A DNA stretch of 9,583 nt from Ruminococcaceae bacterium UBA5408 (GCA_002407645.1 DHNU01000043.1:5451-15033); one strand, 5' to 3'; shown: positions 1-6,191, counted from the first letter of the stretch. Made by a program: numbers and translations. Notes: generated from the sequence alone by a model not told the origin.

Positions 1-127
1 CCGGTGCTGCAGGTGCAGCATATGCAGCGGGATTTGCAGCTTGAGCTCTCGAAATTGGTCTGTATTCTTCTACTTTTTCAACTTCAACTTCGTATTTTTT
101 TCCGTTTAAAACAGCTATGTATTTCAT
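1..127 (-). CDS. Biotin carboxyl carrier subunit of a Na+-pumping decarboxylase, N-terminal part (cut by window edge)
   Basis: Only the first 42 codons are present; the gene runs off the left edge. The protein begins MKYIAVLNGKKYEVEVEKVE, typical of the small biotin carrier (gamma) subunits of methylmalonyl-CoA, glutaconyl-CoA and oxaloacetate decarboxylases. From about residue 31 it enters an Ala/Pro-rich stretch, the flexible linker that in this family precedes the C-terminal biotinyl domain; the biotinylated Met-Lys-Met site itself is outside the window. In the family the carrier swings carboxybiotin from the carboxyltransferase to the membrane beta subunit, where decarboxylation drives Na+ export. 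The start ATG (125-127) has a good GAGGAG ribosome site at 136-141. It follows the OadG-type gene by 48 bp and is surely co-transcribed with it. The substrate cannot be decided from this fragment. Family call from sequence is strong; specificity is open. Confidence 0.85.
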   Translation of the reverse strand, partial: MKYIAVLNGKKYEVEVEKVEEYRPISRAQAANPAAYAAPAAP

Positions 128-175
128 AAATAATACTCCTCACATACTAAATAATTGATTTTATATTATTAGTAA

Positions 176-475
176 TTAAACAACTTCTTTAATTTCCTTA
201 ATACGGAAACTGTCTATTGGCTCATGCATTTCCTCACTTATAACCGCTAACAGAACCGCACAAGCTTCTTCGTCAGCAGTGCTGTTTTCGGCAGCTATAT
301 CACTTACGCCGGAAGCTTGGTCGTTTTTGTCCGATTTTTTATTAAAAGCGGAAAAAACTTTAGCGCCAACGATAATAGCTAAGGCCATAACAATTAACGC
401 GCTGAACACCACCATAAGTCCAAGTCCTGAAACTAAAAGCGATTGGGAAAAGTCCATTGTACTTTGGGTCCACAT
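176..475 (-). CDS. OadG-type gamma/delta membrane subunit of a sodium-pump decarboxylase
   Basis: This is a 99-residue protein with a short N-terminus, one long hydrophobic helix (about residues 12-40, LLVSGLGLMVVFSALIV onward), and an acidic and polar linker. It ends in a conserved-looking segment (about 69-99) containing ACAVLLAVISEEM and FRIKEIKEV. This layout is that of the OadG/MmdD/GcdD family, the small subunit that anchors and assembles the alpha and beta subunits of Na+-translocating biotin decarboxylases at the membrane. The frame stays open upstream to 535, but I chose the ATG at 473-475 because an AGGGGGG Shine-Dalgarno sequence (484-490) sits 8 bp before it; upstream Met codons have no such site. 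The next gene is the biotin carrier, 48 bp downstream. The carboxyltransferase alpha and the beta pump subunit are not in this window. Its leader carries the repeat array at 510-585. Confidence 0.85.
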   Translation of the reverse strand: MWTQSTMDFSQSLLVSGLGLMVVFSALIVMALAIIVGAKVFSAFNKKSDKNDQASGVSDIAAENSTADEEACAVLLAVISEEMHEPIDSFRIKEIKEVV

Positions 476-483
476 ATGACACA

Positions 484-490
484 CCCCCCT
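484..490 (-). promoter_or_regulatory. Ribosome binding site that sets the oadG-type start
   Basis: The minus strand reads AGGGGGG, then 8 bp, then ATG (473-475). It is the only good Shine-Dalgarno in the N-terminal open frame, so it moves the start 20 codons downstream of the longest reading. Confidence 0.8.
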
Positions 491-509
491 AAAATTAATG
501 CCTCTATCC

Positions 510-585
510 ATTCCATGATGTAGAATATATTTCATTAATGTAGTATACTATTCCGTATTATGGAATACATTTCAATAATATAGCA
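510..585. repeat. Array of four ~17-bp operator-like repeats upstream of the oadG-type gene
   Basis: On the plus strand four related elements start at 510, 529, 550 and 569: ATTCCATGATGTAGAAT, ATTTCATTAATGTAGTA, ATTCCGTATTATGGAAT and ATTTCAATAATATAGCA. Spacings are 19, 21 and 19 bp, close to two helical turns, so sites would face the same side of DNA. Elements 1-2 and 3-4 also form a degenerate 40-bp tandem duplication (about 29 of 40 identical). The third element is the best palindrome (ATTCC...GGAAT with matching inner TA steps). TTCC-N7-GGAA-like dyads and multi-repeat operators are known for some IclR-family regulators, and an IclR-type gene lies at 2474. The repeats are directly visible; that this is an operator, and of which protein, is inference. 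Confidence 0.6.
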
Positions 586-696
586 TATAAAAAAGCTATA
601 ATAATTCAATATAATAAAATACTAAAAAATAACTTAAAAATCGTAGGAATATTAACAATTTTTAATGTAATTCGCCTTTATTATCTGTTGTTTTGG

Positions 697-725
697 ATTA
701 TATCACATTTTTATTTATAAATCAA
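697..725 (-). promoter_or_regulatory. Predicted sigma-A promoter for the decarboxylase genes
   Basis: The minus strand has TTGATT (720-725), a 17-bp spacer and TATAAT (697-702). Transcription would begin near 690, giving a leader of about 215 nt before the oadG-type ATG, so the repeat array at 510-585 would lie inside the transcribed leader. Weaker AT-rich promoter-like sequences closer to the gene cannot be excluded. The wider 476-855 gap holds this promoter, the repeat array, two short palindromes (754-767 and 828-845) and otherwise AT-rich DNA with no gene that I can support. Confidence 0.6.
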
Positions 726-753
726 CGATTAATTTATTGCAAATCAACAACCA

Positions 754-767
754 TTGTTAATTAACAA
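754..767. repeat. Perfect 14-bp palindrome upstream of the decarboxylase promoter
   Basis: TTGTTAATTAACAA is a perfect palindrome about 29 bp upstream of the -35 box at 720-725, a usual position for an activator or repressor site. Its half-sites equal those of the clostridial Rex operator (TTGTTAA-N4-TTAACAA), but the 4-bp spacer is absent, so Rex binding is not supported as it stands. Confidence 0.4.
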
Positions 768-827
768 ACATATTTTATCTCAATATTATTATGTTATAAT
801 GTCATAAATACAATACAAATAATAAAG

Positions 828-845
828 GCAAATTGTACAAATTGC
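828..845. repeat. 18-bp near-perfect palindrome just after the thiolase stop
   Basis: GCAAATTGTACAAATTGC has eight of nine base pairs symmetric and starts 11 bp beyond the thiolase stop codon. As RNA it could form a short AT-rich hairpin, but no U-run follows, so it would be a poor terminator. It may protect the 3' end or bind a protein. Transcripts from the thiolase may therefore read through toward the decarboxylase genes. Confidence 0.35.
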
Positions 846-855
846 TAATCCTTAA

Positions 856-2037
856 TTAGTCCATTTTAACAATGGAGGAAACACCCATGCCGCCGCCGAC
901 ACAAAGAGTTGCTAAACCGTATTTTGATTTTCTCTTTTGCATTTCGTACAAAAGTGTTACAAGAATACGACATCCGGAAGCACCAACAGGATGTCCGATT
1001 GCAATAGCTCCTCCATTTACATTAACTTTTGACATATCAAATTTCAAAAGATTTGCTACAGCAATTGATTGAGCTGCAAACGCTTCATTAGCTTCAATCA
1101 AATCCATATCATCAACAGTAAGACCTGTTTTTTCCATAATTTTCTTTGTGCTGAAAGCAGGTCCGATACCCATATATGCAGGATCAACACCGGCTGACTG
1201 TCCCGCAACCCAAGTTGCCATAGGAGTAACTCCGAGTTCTTTTGCCTTTTCTTCACTCATCACTACAACTGCTGCTGCTCCGTCATTTATTCCGGATGCG
1301 TTGCCCGCAGTTACTGTTCCGTCCTTTTTAAATGCAGTCCTAAGCTTTGAAAGACTTTCTTTTGTAGTACCAGCTCTTGGCCCTTCATCAGTATCAACTA
1401 TAACTGTTTCTTTTCTTGTTTTAACTTCAACAGGAACAATTTCGTCTTTAAACTTGCCGTCTGCAATAGCTTTTGCTGCTTTCTGCTGGCTTGCAGCAGC
1501 AAATTCATCCTGCATTTCACGGGTAACACCATATTTTTCTGCAACATTTTCAGCAGTAATTCCCATGTGATAATTATTAAAAGCATCCCATAAAGCATCT
1601 TTTATCATTAAATCTACTAATTTACCGTCATTCATACGGTAGCCAAATCTTGCTTTTTCAAGTGCATAACATGCCTGAGACATACTTTCCATTCCGCCTG
1701 CAACAATAATATCAGCCTCGCCCGACTCAATTAAAGCAGCCGCCATATTTACCGATTTAAGTCCGGAACCACAAACATTGTTTAAAGTAAGAGCCGGAAC
1801 GGATTGGGGTATTCCTGCATTAACTGAAGCTTGGCGGGCAACATTTTGTCCCAATCCCCCTTGGAGTACACAGCCCATAAGAACTTCGTCAACCTGTTCA
1901 GGAGCAATTTTTGCACGACTTAACGATTCTTTAATTACAATTTTACCAAGTTCAGCAGCAGGAACAGCAGCAAGTTTCCCGCCCATTTTTCCTACAGCAG
2001 TACGTACCGCACCGGCTAATACAATTTTTTTTGCCAT
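856..2037 (-). CDS. thlA: Acetyl-CoA acetyltransferase (thiolase)
   Basis: This 393-residue protein has the length and motifs of biosynthetic thiolases, which condense two acetyl-CoA into acetoacetyl-CoA in the cytoplasm, the entry step of clostridial butyrate formation. The acyl-accepting cysteine is Cys89 in NNVCGSGLK. His349 lies in [15 protein letters not shown] and the proton-shuttling Cys379 in CVGGGMG. NEAFAAQ and the GMESMS segment are also present. I chose the ATG at 2035-2037 because AGGAGG (2045-2050) lies 7 bp upstream and [17 protein letters not shown] matches family N-termini; the open frame extends 17 codons further without such support. It is divergent from an IclR regulator and lies upstream of a decarboxylase operon on the same strand. 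A strong promoter (2221-2249) gives it a ~177-nt leader rich in dyads. The family call is near certain; the symbol assumes the usual clostridial role. Confidence 0.95.
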   Translation of the reverse strand: MAKKIVLAGAVRTAVGKMGGKLAAVPAAELGKIVIKESLSRAKIAPEQVDEVLMGCVLQGGLGQNVARQASVNAGIPQSVPALTLNNVCGSGLKSVNMAAALIESGEADIIVAGGMESMSQACYALEKARFGYRMNDGKLVDLMIKDALWDAFNNYHMGITAENVAEKYGVTREMQDEFAAASQQKAAKAIADGKFKDEIVPVEVKTRKETVIVDTDEGPRAGTTKESLSKLRTAFKKDGTVTAGNASGINDGAAAVVVMSEEKAKELGVTPMATWVAGQSAGVDPAYMGIGPAFSTKKIMEKTGLTVDDMDLIEANEAFAAQSIAVANLLKFDMSKVNVNGGAIAIGHPVGASGCRILVTLLYEMQKRKSKYGLATLCVGGGMGVSSIVKMD

Positions 2038-2044
2038 TTTTATT

Positions 2045-2050
2045 CCTCCT
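2045..2050 (-). promoter_or_regulatory. Ribosome binding site that sets the thiolase start
   Basis: AGGAGG on the minus strand, 7 bp before the ATG at 2035-2037, is a near-ideal Shine-Dalgarno and fixes the 393-residue form. Confidence 0.85.
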
Positions 2051-2065
2051 AATTTTTGCACAAAG

Positions 2066-2083
2066 TTGTAAAATATTTTATAT
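2066..2083. promoter_or_regulatory. Candidate Rex-like site in the thiolase leader
   Basis: TTGTAAAATATTTTATAT matches 10 of the 12 fixed positions of the Rex operator pattern TTGTNAA-N4-TTNACAA. Rex senses NADH/NAD+ and is known to repress thiolase and butyrate genes in clostridia. The site is only 29 bp upstream of the start codon and about 130 bp beyond the best promoter; a second, weak promoter (TATAAT at 2112-2117, poor -35) would place it nearer the transcription start. In such AT-rich DNA a chance match is possible. Confidence 0.3.
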
Positions 2084-2218
2084 TCCAAATATTTTCAGCT
2101 TATTTAATGATATTATACAGAATATATAGGTTATATATTTTGTTATCTTTCTGTTGTTTATTTGGAAATAAAACATCCCACATAACGGAACATGTTTTAT
2201 ATTGTAAAATGTTCAGCT
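2069..2218 (-). repeat. Two diverged ~30-bp direct repeats in the thiolase leader
   Basis: On the minus strand, the ~30 bp beginning at 2218 and the ~31 bp beginning at 2100 share AGCTGAA at their start and AATATAAAA further in, at nearly the same spacing (about 25 of 30 positions agree with one 1-bp gap). The copies are 118 bp apart. The first lies on the predicted transcription start and the second just upstream of the ribosome site. A duplicated regulatory element is a reasonable reading, but AT richness inflates similarity. Confidence 0.35.
2157..2214. promoter_or_regulatory. Cluster of operator-like dyads just downstream of the thiolase promoter
   Basis: Three elements are packed into 58 bp beginning at the predicted transcription start. 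First, GAACAT/ATGTTC arms with inner TTTTA/TAAAA (2188-2214, one-base bulge). Second, a 17-mer at 2175-2191, reading GTTCCGTTATGTGGGAT on the minus strand; 12 of 17 positions match the plus-strand repeat at 550-566. Third, a palindrome TTTATTT-GG-AAATAAA (2157-2172). A protein bound here would block promoter clearance. The divergent IclR gene is the obvious candidate binder. The rest of the 2038-2473 gap holds the two divergent promoters and AT-rich sequence without further genes. Confidence 0.45.
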
Positions 2219-2220
2219 TT

Positions 2221-2249
2221 ATGATATCATTATCAATAGTAGCTGTCAA
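2221..2249 (-). promoter_or_regulatory. Predicted sigma-A promoter of the thiolase gene
   Basis: The minus strand has a perfect TTGACA (2244-2249), exactly 17 bp, and TATCAT (2221-2226). Transcription would start near 2214. The high match suggests strong expression unless the adjacent dyads (2157-2214) are occupied. Confidence 0.7.
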
Positions 2250-2385
2250 TATATTAAAAAATAAATATAAAGAATAAAATAATATTAGTTATTAATAGAA
2301 AATTACATAACAGAAGTCTAATCTTTGATGAATATATATAATAATTGATTTTATAAATAAATTATTATAATGATAAAAATACATT

Positions 2386-2414
2386 TTGCACATCTGCAGC
2401 TTTTGAGTTATACT
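2386..2414 (+). promoter_or_regulatory. Predicted sigma-A promoter of the IclR-type regulator
   Basis: TTGCAC (2386-2391), a 17-bp spacer and TATACT (2409-2414) point at the regulator, with a start near 2421 and a leader of about 53 nt. It diverges from the thiolase promoter, with 136 bp between the two -35 boxes. Confidence 0.6.
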
Positions 2415-2473
2415 GTAGATATTAACTTAATTAATTAGTATTTAGAATTATATATAGAAAGGTTTTTAACGAA

Positions 2474-3241
2474 ATGATACAAAGCTTAATACGCGCTATT
2501 GATGTACTTGAAACGCTGAAAGTTCCTGAAAAATCATTTTCTGTAGCGGAACTTTCGAAACTGCTTCAACTCCCACCCAGCACTATTCATCGTATTTTGC
2601 AGACATACTGCTCAAAAAATTATGTTATAAAAGATGAAAGAACTCATCTTTATCAGCTTGGTCCCGCACTTATTTCACTTGGTATGGCGGCAACCCATAA
2701 CGCAAAACTTCAAAATATAGCACCGACTGTACTTAAAAAGCTGTCGAAAAATACCGGTGAAGATGCATTCCTTGTAATCCTTGCTGGATTTAAAGGGCTT
2801 GTTTTGGATAAGGTAGAAGGGCCAAACAATCTCAAAGTAATTGAGAAATTCGGATATGAAGTGGATTTACACTGTGGAGCTATAAGGAAGGCACTTCTTG
2901 CTTATCAACCTGAAGCTTTTATTGATAATTATATTAAAAGCGGTTTAAAAAACTATATTAACCATAATCCTGTTGACTCTCATCAGCTTATAGATGATTT
3001 ATCACAAATCCGAAAAGACGGTATTGCGGTTTCATGCGGCGAATACATTGATGGTGCCGTAGGAATTGGAGCCCCGGTATTTGGTTCGCAAGGAAAAATT
3101 ACAGCCTCTATGGGAATAATTGCCCCGGCATCGAGAGTCGACGAAGAAACCTTAAAATTACTTAAGCGCAATGTAAAAGAATGTTCAAAGGAGCTTTCAT
3201 ACTACCTCGGGTACTGGGAACCTGAAATAGACAACAACTAA
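2474..3241 (+). CDS. IclR-family transcriptional regulator
   Basis: The 255-residue length is typical of IclR regulators. Residues 1-65 form the winged helix-turn-helix: SLIRAIDVLETL opens the domain, FSVAELSKLLQLPPSTIHRIL is the helix-turn-helix, and the wing ends near HLYQLG. Residues ~75-250 are the small-molecule-binding domain, with family-like segments GAIRKALLAY and GAVGIGAPVFGSQGKITASM. IclR proteins usually bind a metabolite and control a neighbouring catabolic operon from palindromic sites. Its divergence from the thiolase, with dyads in both nearby control regions, makes the thiolase and decarboxylase genes likely targets; the effector cannot be read from sequence but an acyl-CoA pathway acid is plausible. 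The ribosome site is weak (AAAGG about 11 bp before ATG), suggesting low expression. No clear terminator separates it from the hydrolase downstream. Confidence 0.92.
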   Translation: MIQSLIRAIDVLETLKVPEKSFSVAELSKLLQLPPSTIHRILQTYCSKNYVIKDERTHLYQLGPALISLGMAATHNAKLQNIAPTVLKKLSKNTGEDAFLVILAGFKGLVLDKVEGPNNLKVIEKFGYEVDLHCGAIRKALLAYQPEAFIDNYIKSGLKNYINHNPVDSHQLIDDLSQIRKDGIAVSCGEYIDGAVGIGAPVFGSQGKITASMGIIAPASRVDEETLKLLKRNVKECSKELSYYLGYWEPEIDNN

Positions 3242-3286
3242 ACGTTAATTGTGCATTTTTAATAATTCACTATATGTAAATTTATA

Positions 3287-3313
3287 AATTATTGTCGTAT
3301 TGACACAATAATT
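3287..3313. promoter_or_regulatory. 27-bp inverted repeat over the -35 box of the hydrolase promoter
   Basis: AATTATTGT (3287-3295) and ACAATAATT (3305-3313) are perfect 9-bp inverted arms with a 9-bp spacer, and the TTGACA box (3300-3305) lies within it. This is a classic repressor-operator placement. It does not match the oadG-side repeats, so a different regulator is likely. Confidence 0.55.
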
Positions 3314-3328
3314 CTTAGATGATATAAT
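3300..3328 (+). promoter_or_regulatory. Consensus sigma-A promoter of the alpha/beta hydrolase gene
   Basis: A perfect TTGACA (3300-3305), exactly 17 bp, and a perfect TATAAT (3323-3328). The start would be near 3335, leaving a ~48-nt leader. Such a strong promoter under an inverted repeat suggests tight, inducible control. Confidence 0.8.
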
Positions 3329-3369
3329 GCTTGTATCAGAGGGAAAATTTTCTTGAAAAAATATATAGT

Positions 3370-3374
3370 GGAGG
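3370..3374 (+). promoter_or_regulatory. Ribosome binding site that sets the hydrolase start
   Basis: GGAGG, 8 bp before the ATG at 3383-3385, supports this start over the upstream TTG at 3353, which has no comparable site at proper spacing. Confidence 0.8.
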
Positions 3375-3382
3375 AAGTTAAT

Positions 3383-4189
3383 ATGATACAGGAAGCAATG
3401 ATTCAGTCTTTTGACGGTACAAAACTGTTTTTTAAGAAGAATTTACCTGTAAGTACAAAAGCGGTTATGGTTATTGTACACGGTCTTTGCGAACATCTTG
3501 GGAGATATGATTATCTTACCGAAAGATTAAACAACAGCGATATAAGTGTTTATCGTTTTGACCACAGAGGCCACGGGAAGTCCGAGGGAAAACGTGTATT
3601 TTACAATGATTTTAACGAAATTGTAGATGATGTCAATTGCGTAGTCGAGCTTGCAATTAAAGAAAATCCCGGCTTACCTATTTTTGTATTGGGACACAGC
3701 ATGGGCGGTTATGCCGTTGCGCTTTTCGGAACTAAATATCCCAATAAAGTGACGGGACTTATAACTTCCGGTGCTTTAACAAGATATAACAACAAAATGG
3801 CAGGCGATTTGCCTATTGATAATCCCGCAGATACATATTTTCCAAACGAATTGGGCAACGGTGTATGTAGTAATCCCGATATTGTTGAAGCTTATGTAAA
3901 TGACCCTCTGGTAGAAAAACAAATATCAGTTGGTCTAATGAATACAATGTACGACGGTGTCCAGTGGCTTAAAAAGAATGCCGAAAAATTCACCGATCCT
4001 GTGTTGATTTTACACGGCTGCTGTGATGGCTTAGTAAGTGAAAAAGACTCTCAGGAGTTCTTTAGCGATATAGCTTCAAAGGATAAATCGCTGAAAATTT
4101 ATGCGAATTTATTCCACGAAATTTTGAATGAGCCATGCCGTGATGAAATTATAGACGAAATCATTTGCTGGCTCAATCATAGAATTTAA
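3383..4189 (+). CDS. Alpha/beta hydrolase, monoacylglycerol lipase-like (serine aminopeptidase S33 / hydrolase_4 type)
   Basis: The 268-residue cytoplasmic enzyme has no signal peptide or membrane segment. It carries the oxyanion-hole motif VIVHGLCEH (about 31-38), FDHRGHGKSEG (59-69), and the nucleophile elbow GHSMGG with Ser106. Asp215 in LHGCCDGLV and His245 in LFHEILNEP complete a catalytic triad. HGxxEHxxRY and GHGxSxG are hallmarks of monoacylglycerol lipase or lysophospholipase-like hydrolases, which release fatty acids from glycerol esters; the true substrate here is unknown. A reading from a TTG at 3353 would add ten residues, but the GGAGG at 3370-3374 favours this ATG. It stands alone between a consensus promoter and a strong terminator, so it is probably its own transcription unit, perhaps with read-through from the IclR gene. 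Confidence 0.9.
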   Translation: MIQEAMIQSFDGTKLFFKKNLPVSTKAVMVIVHGLCEHLGRYDYLTERLNNSDISVYRFDHRGHGKSEGKRVFYNDFNEIVDDVNCVVELAIKENPGLPIFVLGHSMGGYAVALFGTKYPNKVTGLITSGALTRYNNKMAGDLPIDNPADTYFPNELGNGVCSNPDIVEAYVNDPLVEKQISVGLMNTMYDGVQWLKKNAEKFTDPVLILHGCCDGLVSEKDSQEFFSDIASKDKSLKIYANLFHEILNEPCRDEIIDEIICWLNHRI

Positions 4190-4233
4190 TTTTTGCATAT
4201 AACTTTAAACCACTCTTATTATATAATTAACGC

Positions 4234-4265
4234 AAAAAAGCATGGGGACGACCCCATGCTTTTTT
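4234..4265. terminator. Strong bidirectional intrinsic terminator
   Basis: AAAAAAGCATGGGG, the loop ACGA, then CCCCATGCTTTTTT: a perfect 14-bp stem with a 4-base loop, ending in T6 on the plus strand and mirrored by A6 on the other. It ends the plus-strand hydrolase transcript 44 bp after its stop. By symmetry it can also stop the minus-strand cobalamin operon arriving from 4407. Confidence 0.95.
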
Positions 4266-4406
4266 GTTTTAGAAAATAACATTTTTTAAAGTCCTATTTT
4301 ACTCGAAATATAGTCTGTAAACAATTCAAAATCATAGTGTAAATCATTAGAATCATCGCTTAAAAAAGGATATGCATAAAATCTAATTTTATATAAATAT
4401 GATATA

Positions 4407-5165
4407 TTATCGCTCCCATTTTTTTAATGAATTTATCATATATTTTTTTATATCTATTTTGTATATATCATTTAAAAGATTGAAGTTAAAATCCTCAGCT
4501 CGGCTGTATGCCGCTATTTCTCCGTTATTAAGAAGAATTACTTTGTTTGCAAAAGACAACGCAAGATTTATATCGTGTAAAACGCCTATAACGCAATGGT
4601 CTTCCTTTGATGCCCATTCATTAAGATACTCTGTGAGTTCAATTTGATATTTTAAGTCCAAATGATTAGTAGGCTCGTCAAGTAAAATAATCTGGGGGCT
4701 TTGTGCAAAAACGCGTGCTAAAAACACTCTTTGAAGCTGACCGCCCGAAAGCTCTGTTATTAATCTGTCTTTAATATCTACAATACCGGTCTTTTCAAGG
4801 CAATCAAGGACAATTTCCTTATCCGTACTGCTTTCCGTCTGAAAAACACCCCTCTTTATATGGGCATACCTGCCAAGCATAACTGTTTCATAAACGGTAT
4901 ATGGAAAATATATTGTGGACATTTGGGACATTAACGCTATTTTTTTAGATATTTCTTTGCGCTTTGCGTCCTTTAAGTTTGAATTATCAAGAAATATTTC
5001 ACCGTTACTCGGTATTAAACAGGATACTGCTTTTAAAAGGGTTGTTTTTCCTGAACCGTTTGGCCCTAAAATACATAGTTTTTCATTCGGTTCAACAGAA
5101 AAAGTTACATCTTTTAAAACCGGTGTGCGGTTATATTTACAAGACAGATTTTTAACTTTCAGCAA
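4407..5165 (-). CDS. btuD: ABC transporter ATPase, cobalamin/iron-chelate type
   Basis: This 252-residue ATPase powers import by the BtuC-type permease. Walker A is GPNGSGKTT (34-42), the Q-loop is Gln81, the signature LSGGQ is at 139-143, Walker B is IILLDE (159-164) and the switch histidine is His197 in GVLHD. The start is TTG (5163-5165), since AGAGGGA (5173-5179) lies 7 bp upstream; this site overlaps the end of the permease gene, whose stop is 3 bp away, so translation is probably coupled. The family (FepC/FhuC/BtuD) cannot by itself separate corrinoid from siderophore substrates; corrinoid is inferred from the cob genes in the same operon. It is the last gene, 142 bp from the shared terminator. 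Residues near the end (SLKKWER) look like a natural C-terminus. Confidence 0.9.
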   Translation of the reverse strand: MLKVKNLSCKYNRTPVLKDVTFSVEPNEKLCILGPNGSGKTTLLKAVSCLIPSNGEIFLDNSNLKDAKRKEISKKIALMSQMSTIYFPYTVYETVMLGRYAHIKRGVFQTESSTDKEIVLDCLEKTGIVDIKDRLITELSGGQLQRVFLARVFAQSPQIILLDEPTNHLDLKYQIELTEYLNEWASKEDHCVIGVLHDINLALSFANKVILLNNGEIAAYSRAEDFNFNLLNDIYKIDIKKYMINSLKKWER

Positions 5166-5168
5166 AGT

Positions 5169-6191
5169 TTAATCCCTCTTTCTGCTTTTAAAATAAACAT
5201 AAATAAAGAACGGCGCACCTATAAATGCCGTAACCGAACCAATTGGTATTTCAGACGGTGAAGCCGCTGTACGTGAAAATAAATCGCATAAAACCATAAA
5301 TGTTCCGCCAAAAAGTGCTGAAGCTGGAATAACGTATTTATGGGAAGAACCGAATATTTTCCTAACGACATGGGGCGCTATAAGGTCGACAAAGCCTATA
5401 ATGCCCACAAAAGCAACTGCCGCTCCCGTAAGTACGGCAGACATTCCTATTAAAATCCATTTAACCTTTTTCAACTCAACCCCAAGCGCATTCGCCTGTT
5501 CCTCGCCGAATGTCATTATATCAAGCTCTTTTGAGTATCTCATAAAAAATAATACTCCCAGTACGGTAACAGGTGTCAGCACATAAACAAAAGACCATTC
5601 CTTCATCGAAAAACTTCCAAGCTGCCAAAGCAATATTCTTTGAGCATATTGCGGAGAACCCGAAGCTAACAAAGTAAGTATCGCATTTATAAACAGTGAC
5701 AAAACCATACCGGTTAATATTATCGTATTGTTCGACATTTCCTTGTCCAGCCGCGATGCAAGCGACACAGCAAAAAAGACAGTTACAAGGCCGAAAATCA
5801 AACCGGCAAGTGGTAAAAAGAAAATTCCCAATACCCCTTCTGACAATCCGGATATCATAATTAATGCCGCACCAAGTCCCGCACCCGAAGAAACTCCGAG
5901 ACCGTATGAAGAAGCAAGCGGGTTTTTTAAAACAGACTGCATTACAGTTCCACTAACTGAAAGAGACGCACCGACCAAAAATGCCAAGAAAACCCTCGGC
6001 ATACGCATATTCCAAACAAGACCGGAATGAATTAAATTGAAATCCCTCGGTAAATCTATTCCAAATATTTTATTGTTAAAAACGGTTAATATTTCAGCGG
6101 GTGATATATACACACTTCCCACAGCTATTCCCAGAATTACAGCTGCAAAGGAAATACAGATTAAAATAATAATCTTTGTCTTTTTATTCAT
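5169..6191 (-). CDS. btuC: ABC transporter permease, BtuC/FecCD type
   Basis: This is a 340-residue, very hydrophobic protein with multiple predicted membrane helices, consistent with the ten-helix BtuC fold. Family segments include MRMPRVFLAFLVG (about 62-74), KNPLASSYGLGVSSGAG (about 89-105), and GFVDLIAPHVVR, the cytoplasmic loop that contacts the ATPase; SEIPIGSVTAFIGAPFF is near the C-terminus. It forms the channel for the substrate delivered by the binding lipoprotein. Its ATG (6189-6191) overlaps the end of the btuF-type gene by 8 bp, and no strong separate ribosome site is visible, so coupling with btuF translation is likely. FecCD permeases carry either iron chelates or corrinoids; the operon context favours corrinoids. 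Confidence 0.9.
   Translation of the reverse strand: MNKKTKIIILICISFAAVILGIAVGSVYISPAEILTVFNNKIFGIDLPRDFNLIHSGLVWNMRMPRVFLAFLVGASLSVSGTVMQSVLKNPLASSYGLGVSSGAGLGAALIMISGLSEGVLGIFFLPLAGLIFGLVTVFFAVSLASRLDKEMSNNTIILTGMVLSLFINAILTLLASGSPQYAQRILLWQLGSFSMKEWSFVYVLTPVTVLGVLFFMRYSKELDIMTFGEEQANALGVELKKVKWILIGMSAVLTGAAVAFVGIIGFVDLIAPHVVRKIFGSSHKYVIPASALFGGTFMVLCDLFSRTAASPSEIPIGSVTAFIGAPFFIYVYFKSRKRD
5173..5179 (-). promoter_or_regulatory. Ribosome binding site selecting a TTG start for btuD
   Basis: AGAGGGA on the minus strand spans the last codons of the permease gene and lies 7 bp before TTG (5163-5165); no in-frame ATG is available near this position. Confidence 0.7.

Noticed and set aside
1..60. 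GCAGC-rich repeats near the left edge as a DNA repeat
   Set aside because: They encode the Ala/Pro linker of the biotin carrier subunit, so the repetition is explained by the protein.
579..600. TATAGC / GCTATA hairpin with a T-run loop in the oadG leader as a terminator or attenuator
   Set aside because: The stem is only 6 AU-rich pairs, the T-run is in the loop and not after the stem, and it overlaps the repeat array; too weak to call.
754..767. TTGTTAATTAACAA as a Rex operator
   Set aside because: The half-sites match but the 4-bp spacer of the Rex consensus is missing, so I list it only as a palindrome.
1148..1570. Long plus-strand frame opposite the thiolase
   Set aside because: It has no ribosome site or recognisable domain and lies wholly antisense to a gene with clear catalytic motifs; it is a shadow frame.
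2056..2277. Plus-strand 73-codon frame in the thiolase-iclR gap
   Set aside because: It covers the thiolase promoter, dyads and ribosome site, has no Shine-Dalgarno, and its composition reflects AT-rich DNA.
4407..5165. Siderophore or heme transporter instead of a corrinoid transporter
   Set aside because: The ABC families alone allow it, but tight co-operonic linkage with cobO, cobU, cobS and cobC makes corrinoid uptake the better reading.
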